A DNA stretch of 64,000 nt, taken from Nansenia antarctica (taxonomy: Eukaryota; Chordata; Actinopteri; Argentiniformes; Microstomatidae). The notes below the pieces were generated by a model. That model was given only the letters and a program-made list of their open reading frames with translations, had not been told where the DNA came from and did not search any database. The stretch lies in the NCBI GenBank assembly GCA_963989245.1, contig OZ022342.1:19013868-19077867 (forward strand), written 5' to 3'. The translations under genes were made by a program, and so were the position numbers. Shown piece by piece: positions 55,691 to 64,000 of the stretch; the first letter of the stretch is position 1; each line of letters starts with the position of its first letter.

Positions 55691-56745
55691 TGTAACCAGG
55701 GAGTAGCTAAAGGACTGTAGAATTTTAGGAAGGGCTGGTTATCTAACTAACTCTGAGCTAAATCGGCAGTGTAGGAGGATAGAGGCAGGGGGCGCCAGCA
55801 ACCCTTTAGACTAGCATTACTAGCATTAGCATTAGCATTAGCATTAGCATTAGCTAACAGACAACTAAACACACAGCAATGTATCAAATATGAACAAACA
55901 CATTTATTTATACAAATTATATATACATCCCAATATACTCCCTCCCCGCCGGCCACACACACACTCACTCACTCACTCACACACAGTACCTGGCCTGAAA
56001 AGGCTTAGAGTCCCGGACTGAAATGAGCGCGTTGAGGCCTGGTTGGAGCTCGCATGTGACTCGAGGAAGGCAGCAGACAAGGGGGGGGAGTGACGTTGCA
56101 ATTCGAAGGGAAAGGGGCTTCTTCGTAGCAAACGACGAGGTTGGTGAATGGCTCAGGTCCGGTGGTCCACGGTCAGCTCCGGTGGTGTCAGCGGTCGGTC
56201 GCAATCCACCTCGGAGGCGACGGCTCTGTCCGGCTTGGGTCTCGCTATGCGCCAACGTTAGCAGCCGGCGGCTAGCAAGGCTGGCTAACGGTGACACAGC
56301 TAAACTGGGCTAGCGCTGTTAACTCACTAAACTCCGTACGGCTCACAGTTCCCTGGACATTCAGAATAAAAAGCAACTTTATTGAGCAAACTTCCTGAAC
56401 CTGGCTGGCTAGCTAGAAAGTTCACACCGAGCTGTCACATTGGTTTTGAGCACGTTCCCGCGAAGCTTCTTCTTCTTCTTCTAACGCACAGACCACTTCC
56501 GTAGCTATATATACCAACCGGACATACATCAAGTCACGTACGCCAATCAAAACCACGCCCACTAATCTGGCGCTTGCACAATACTGAACAAATCTAAGAC
56601 AGAACTTATACAATTACAATAACAATACATACACCTTCATGAAAACGTACATGAATAGTATGGAAAATAATTAAGGAAATAACAGGGGCAAAATAGGGCT
56701 GATTTGGGGAAACTAACTGGCTCTAAATTGTGGGCCTTCATAACA
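55691..56745 (-). repeat. 5' LTR of the BEL/Pao element
   Basis: On the - strand a TATATATA box (about 56505-56512) lies before the likely start, with AATAAA about 130 bp downstream (TTTATT near 56378). This implies a short R and a long GC-rich U5 of about 650 bp. Differs from the other LTR by ACACAG versus AGAGCA context and GCAAC versus GCGAC. Confidence 0.95.
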
Positions 56746-57286
56746 ATATATATATATATAATTATACTCCACACAGTTTTTGCTGTCAACATATTGATTT
56801 GAGAAAGGGGAACCTCATGGTGTTTCAAAACAGATTCTAAGATTACAACACGGGCCTCTTGCAGCATAGGCGGTTTGCCATATTTATTTTACCAAAGTGT
56901 TAGTAAAAGCGTTAACTGTAACTTTGTTGAGACCACAGCGATTTGTATCAAAGTTACTGAGCATGGAAATAAGTCATGAGATATAGGCTTCTTCCCTCTG
57001 CAAGGAGCCTAAGCATTAACCATAAGTGACCCTTGATGCCAACTCGAAATGACACTGAACCTTTGTGATTCGAACATGAAATTCTATGGAGACTGACACA
57101 ACTTCCATAGACATGTGACATGTGATGTCCTAATATGGTCACTGTATTACATATGAAGGACGGATTGAATGTAGAGTAGAGAGACAGTGTGCATATAAGT
57201 GACCATCATTACATCACTCCATCAGCCAGGCAGAGCAAACCACTGTCAAGGCCTGTGTAGTGAGAAGTAAGTGAATAAGAGTGACT
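56746..57286. other. Right half of the duplicated segment and protease promoter region
   Basis: 56746-56761 continues the (TA)n target. 56780-56900 matches 48745-48860. A TATA-like CATATAAG at 57192-57199 about 90 bp before the ATG is a plausible promoter for the protease gene. Confidence 0.5.
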
Positions 57287-58930
<1,644 letters not shown>

Positions 58931-59223
58931 AACTGGTTCCCCTGGAATGTATTTAGTATTCCATAGGAACAATGTGGTTACAACTTTGTAAACAAAAATA
59001 ATATTGTATTGTCAAGTTAGTCTGTATATTATGTTTTGTATCCCTTTACCACAATAATAAATGTGAGTCAGCCTCTCTTTCCAAGCTTGCTATTTTGTGA
59101 CTGTGTTCATGATTGTACATTTCACTGTTGAATATTCTATGAAACAATTCAATATTCAAAAAGGGCCACTTGTTAAGAAAAACATGGCCACTTGTTAGGG
59201 CTACTTGTCTTACCCTAAAACCA

Positions 59224-59236
59224 CCAGTAGAGGGAC
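59224..59236 (+). promoter_or_regulatory. CTCF-like motif
   Basis: CCAGTAGAGGGAC fits the CTCF core, about 300 bp after the protease stop. Motif match only. Confidence 0.4.
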
Positions 59237-59632
59237 ACAATGGTGTAGGAAGAGAGACCATTCTCCCTACACTCCCGTCTTTCCTCTTTGGCTTTCAAAT
59301 TCACACATTCACATATACATTGGCAGTTTAAGTATTCACTAAAAAAAGAGGGAAAGATTGACGGATAGCTAATCAAGAGAAAGGGCTGTAATTGGACATT
59401 AAGCAGGCCTGTAGATACTAATGTATGTTTCTAATGACTCCTCTTATGACTCGTCTCTCCCTCACCCACCCCACCCCCCAGTTGGCTGGCGATGATGGGA
59501 ATAGCAATTAAGACACTGCTCTCACAAATGGCTGTTTTCATTAGCTTTGTCTGTAGAGAGGGAGAGAGGGAGTAGGAAGGGACAACTCAGAAACTAAGCA
59601 TAGACACACACAAACACACACATACAGGCCAC

Positions 59633-59657
59633 ATGAGAGAGAGAGAGAGAGAGAGAC

Positions 59658-59725
<68 letters not shown>

Positions 59726-59749
59726 CAGAGAGAGAGAGAGAGAGAGAGT
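59633..59749. repeat. (GA)n array
   Basis: About 117 bp of GA with GACAGA and GAAGAG variants; all purine but a few C. Confidence 0.95.
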
Positions 59750-60016
59750 GATGGTCTTAATAACTGTTTGAGATAGGGAGGTCATTAGTGTGTACTCAAA
59801 CGATGAAGAATTCCTGCAGGTCACAGAAACTTATTACAACAGTCTACTTAGTGCTAATAGAACTATCCTATTTGTATTAAATACAAAGAAATTAAAACTA
59901 ATAACCAATTAGAGTAGGATCCCCTCAACCAAACCCCTACCCTGAGCCTGGCCACTCATACTGTTATCATTTGTTATGACATAGCAGTCACTCCAGTCCC
60001 AAACCCATTCACTATG

Positions 60017-60117
<101 letters not shown>

Positions 60118-61024
60118 TTGTTCCCAGCCCCCTTTATTAAGCTTTCCTTAATAAAACCAAAGAAACCAAAGTTTCTTTGAAGTTTTTTTTTTCCCGCCTT
60201 GTTTCACAGATGATGAACTCCCGTCTAAATTGCTTACTGTCCCAAAAGAAGTATCGTCTTACTTTCATTTCTCCTTTCTTGTTCAACTACCCCTCTCCTC
60301 CCATCTCTTTTCCTTTCCTCTCAAAATCCCTGGCTTGGATCAACATTTGCTACTTGGCCTGGCGAAACCCCCCCTATGGATGTAGATGGTCTGGCCCAGC
60401 CAAGGAGTCTCCATGAAGCCCACTTCAGAAATCTGTTTTGGATGATCATAATTTAAGGTTAGGCCTGCCTGCCCGTGTCCTGCTCTCTGTTTGTTTATGT
60501 GATTCCTATTCCATCAACTGATTGAAGCTTGAATACTACAATAACTAATATCTGAGCATCTCTGTCTCTCCACTGTATCTCTTGATGCTCTTTTTCCAAC
60601 TCGACAACTATTACTAATCAATGTACACAATTCACAGACACTGCATCTTTTAGAGCTCCACTCCCCCCCACAAACAATTTCTTTCCTTCTCCCTCAAGTA
60701 TTCTTTCTCTTTCTTTCTAAGACATTGTGGCTTGTGGTCTTTGTCTGTTGTCTCTGTTATCAATCCCTCTTCTCTCTGAGTCCCCATCTTCCCCTCCACT
60801 GTCTCTTGTCTCCCCCCTCTTTGTCACCGTGTGTCCCGGGGTTATGATTGTTATGATTTATAAGACCCTGCAGTCTCTCGCTCTCTGTCTCCCTCCCTCC
60901 TCTCTCTCTCTCATTCTCTCCGTCTTTCTCTAATCGTTCATACTTGCATCCCCTCAGGCCCATCTCAGAAGTAATAATGAAAATGATTTAACCCCTATGT
61001 GGCCAAAACCTCTGACCCCAGAGT

Positions 61025-61097
61025 CACACACACACACACACGCACGCACACGCACGCACACGCACACGCACACTCACACGCACGCACATGCACACAC

Positions 61098-61181
<84 letters not shown>
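61025..61181. repeat. Compound (CA)n microsatellite
   Basis: About 157 bp; the left third has CACGCACG units, the rest is nearly pure. Confidence 0.95.
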
Positions 61182-61182
<1 letters not shown>

Positions 61183-61374
61183 GTTTGAGTACAAATATAG
61201 GGCATACAGAATATAAATAAAAATATTACTTTTTCTATAGTATTGCTGCTAATAATAACAATTATGATGTTGATAATTATTTACAATAATATAGCACTTA
61301 CCACTACAGCCTTACACTGTACACATTGCACAGCAAACATTGTGAGAGAGCCAACCATTTTCCTCATATCTTCA

Positions 61375-61690
61375 TATATCAGGTAACTATACCTTTTCTG
61401 TATCTCTGTGTGTCTGTTTCCCATTGAGAATACCAAACATATCAGATCCCCTCAGAAATTAAGATTCTCCTAATTAGGACCTGTTAATTACACTTTTTGA
61501 CTAATGATCTTAATTAGCAGAACATCATTTGCTTTCAGATTCAGGACATTCCTCCTTGATTTAGACAATGATGTGTTTAGTAAACAATATGACTTAATTG
61601 CATATATTTGCATAAACAAATGAGATAATTAATTACAATTAAACTCATCCTGATGAGTCTGTCTACAATTAGAGTCCGCTTATCCCAAGA
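61375..61690. other. Candidate conserved noncoding element
   Basis: Complex AT-rich block dense in homeodomain-type words (TAATTA, TTAATTAG, TAATTGCATA) and an octamer-like ATATTTGCATAA, bounded by microsatellites. Resembles a developmental enhancer; inference from texture only. Confidence 0.35.
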
Positions 61691-61720
61691 GACAAGGACG
61701 CCACTCAGCACAGGATGCAC

Positions 61721-61886
<166 letters not shown>

Positions 61887-62029
61887 GAGAGATTGAGAGA
61901 GAGCACAGATGGCAAAAAGTATACAACGCTCACATAACCAATCCATTTTTTTTAAGACTGACTCCCCTCTTTATGTATTTTTCCTCCTTCTCTCCCTCTC
62001 TCTTTCTCTTGAGGATGTGGAGATGGAGG

Positions 62030-62360
62030 GACCTCTCCCCTCCTCTTCTGTGTCGGAATTTAATATGCAACTTTTTATTGGAAAACAATCGCGCGTGCCT
62101 GCGTGAATCCTGACCGCAATATATCTGTTAGCGCCCCTAATCCAATCAGGACAGGGAGGGCTATTTATCACGGCAAATCCAAGGCATTTCAGCCTTCTTT
62201 TTATTATTTTAATATATTTCTGAGCTATTAAATCACCAAAATGATGAATTAGAGCTGTCCGCCACCCTTTCACCAGCCTGACAGGAAATGATGCACTACC
62301 CAATTTGAGTGGTCATTTGGACTTTTAAAGGCAAAGAATGAGCAGAGAAAAAAGTCCAAT
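62030..62360. other. Candidate conserved noncoding element
   Basis: Repeat-free block with CTATTTATCACGGC, GAGCTATTAAATCACCAAAA and CAGCCTGACAGGAAATGATG, again unlike its simple-repeat surroundings. Enhancer-like texture; inference only. Confidence 0.35.
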
Positions 62361-62843
62361 ATTTTTCACTTTTTACTTTTTTCTTTCTCGCCCCCTCCCC
62401 GCCTTTCAACTGTGTGTGTTTCTTAATAATACTGTTTAAGTGGGCTTTATTGCCATGTTAGGGAGGGCAGCACCACAACTATCTTCAATATTCAGCCAAT
62501 TACCAAACACACACACAAGAACACACACAATCTCAGGACATACACATTCACAAACGAAAGATCTCTTTCTCTCTGTCCCCCTTTTCCATTTCACACGCAT
62601 GACTGCATTGAATGCTTTCACACATACTTGGCACATATATTATGTCAAAAGATACATGTATGTTCAAACTCGTGGTCTATGTTCAAAATCTATCGAATTA
62701 TTTTCCCAATACATTTTTCGTTCACTTCCTTCCTATCCTGCCATTGATTATTTGACTCTTTCAATGTATGTCCATGTGTCTGTCTGTCTGTCTCCTGACT
62801 CTTGACTGTGGAGCAGGTCTGTGGTAGGGGCAGTTATGCTCCT

Positions 62844-62857
62844 GGCCAGTAGGGGGT
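62844..62857 (+). promoter_or_regulatory. CTCF-like motif
   Basis: GGCCAGTAGGGGGTG approximates the CTCF core; weaker than the site at 21608. Confidence 0.3.
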
Positions 62858-63330
62858 GTTGGTGTTGCTGTGCCACAGTGAGGGAGGCTAGTAGAATCCT
62901 CCCCTGCCACCCCTGCTCAGGGACAGCTGTCTCTCCCCCTCCACCCCCACCACCCACCCCCAGGAGTCCTCACACCAATCAGACCTGCCCAGCCAGAATC
63001 AATTAGCACCGGGAGGGGGGTTGAAGGAGAGGAGGGAGGAACAGGGGCAAGGACCCACAGAGGACGACTGTCCCCACACATGGCCCTGTCTCTGGACACT
63101 GTCTCACTCCAGCACCCCTGAAGCCTCCACAAACCACCTCGCCTTCCACTGGTCCATCCTCCTTTTCTCACTCTCTTTCTCTCCTCTACCTCTCTTCCCA
63201 GACCCAGTCCACCTGTCCACCTGTTCCCGTCCTCGTAAATATCCAATGGTTTATAGTCTCTATTTCATCTTCTCTCCTGATCTCTATAGCTACCTTTATG
63301 GAATGAAAGAGTGAGATAATGTGTCATGCT

Positions 63331-63449
63331 TGAATGAGAGAGAGAGAGAGAAATAGAGAGAGAGAGAGAAAGAGAGAGATAGAGAGAAAGAGAGAGAGAG
63401 AGACAGAAAGAGAGAGAGAGAGAAAGAGCGAGAGAGTGAGAGAGAGAGC
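63331..63449. repeat. Imperfect (GA)n array
   Basis: GA run with AAAT, AAAG and GCGA interruptions. Confidence 0.9.
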
Positions 63450-63502
63450 GTTCCCTGGAAAGACTGTGATAAGAGATAAGACTTAAGGAACATAGAAGTG
63501 AA

Positions 63503-63504
<2 letters not shown>

Positions 63505-63562
<58 letters not shown>
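63505..63562. repeat. (GA)n microsatellite
   Basis: Uninterrupted GA run. Confidence 0.95.
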
Positions 63563-63566
<4 letters not shown>

Positions 63567-64000
63567 AGAGGCTAAAGGGACAGTTGGTCTTTATTGCTGC
63601 CGAAAGAACAATTGAAACCAGTTAAAAGATGTGTGTTAATAAATGTTAAATAGTCTTGCAAAGGATGACTCTGGAAGGCCTGGAGTCACTGATCTTATTG
63701 CTGGCCCCCACCCTCCTCCCCCATCTCTCTGTCCATCTCCTCACTCTATCTCACTCTACCATCCATCTCTCGTCTCCCTCCATCTCTCATTCTCACCTTT
63801 ATCCCCCCCCCCTCCCTCTCTCTCTCTCTCTCTTCACTGCAGATAAAGTGGAGGATGAATAATTTAGTTTGCAAAGGGAATGCAGAGGGAATCCCATAGC
63901 CACCCCAACATCCTTCATCTTTTGGTTCTCTCCTACTCATTTCCAATGCTTTCCTCGTATGCCCACTCATTCTCCTTACACCGTGCTCATTTATTTCCCT

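Larger units (their letters stand above)
50065..56745 (-). mobile_element. BEL/Pao LTR retrotransposon, complete ends, young, RT and RNase H missing
   Basis: 6681 bp on the - strand. Two 1055-bp LTRs (50065-51119 and 55691-56745) begin TGTAACC/TGTTATG and end ACA. Comparing them by eye I see two substitutions. It is inserted in a (TA)n tract, with ATATA on both sides. The primer-binding site at 55672-55688 is the complement of a tRNA-Tyr 3' end, 2 nt from the LTR. A purine-rich CATGGGGCGGC lies next to the 3' LTR. The single long frame encodes Gag, protease and integrase but no reverse transcriptase or RNase H. Confidence 0.93.

Overview
This window is nuclear DNA of a ray-finned fish, almost certainly a teleost. 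It has spliced vertebrate genes with GT-AG introns, a fish-type single-exon UDP-glycosyltransferase, and teleost-type mobile elements: an internally deleted Tc1 copy, several short hAT-like elements with perfect 8-bp target duplications, L1 and L2-type LINE fragments, tRNA-derived SINEs and a BEL/Pao LTR retrotransposon. It also carries an extreme load of (TG)n, (CA)n and (GA)n arrays. I cannot name the species.

Layout. 1-6252: the 3' end of an FGF homologous factor gene (fgf11-like, + strand), two coding exons plus repeat-filled introns. 6253-27400: a gene-poor, repeat-rich interval with two decayed L1 copies lying head to head (15.5-20.6 kb). 27.4-32.7 kb: a complete four-exon claudin-7 gene (+). 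35.5-36.3 kb: a two-exon gene of unknown family on the - strand (131 aa). 38.3-44.5 kb: two PLAC8-domain genes (+). 46.3-48.2 kb: a single-exon UDP-glucuronosyltransferase (+). 49.3-49.9 kb: a broken copy of the second PLAC8 gene fused to UGT 3'-flank-like sequence. 50065-56745: a young BEL/Pao retrotransposon (- strand) with 1055-bp LTRs. 57.3-58.9 kb: a five-exon chymotrypsin-like serine protease (+). 58.9-64 kb: no gene seen; microsatellites and two blocks that look like conserved noncoding DNA.

The genes do not form an operon-like unit. FGF11 and CLDN7 both lie in human 17p13.1, so the left part looks like conserved vertebrate synteny, while the PLAC8, UGT and protease part resembles a fish-specific epithelial or defence cluster with local duplication.

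The most notable signals are: (i) a BEL/Pao element with near-identical LTRs whose long open frame joins Gag-protease directly to integrase, with reverse transcriptase and RNase H missing; (ii) a 28-bp tandem repeat that has copied the exon-4 splice donor of fgf11 eight times, with a parallel 44-bp donor-containing repeat in the PLAC8 pseudogene; (iii) a local duplication whose second copy was later split by the BEL insertion; (iv) several nested transposon insertions with readable target-site duplications.
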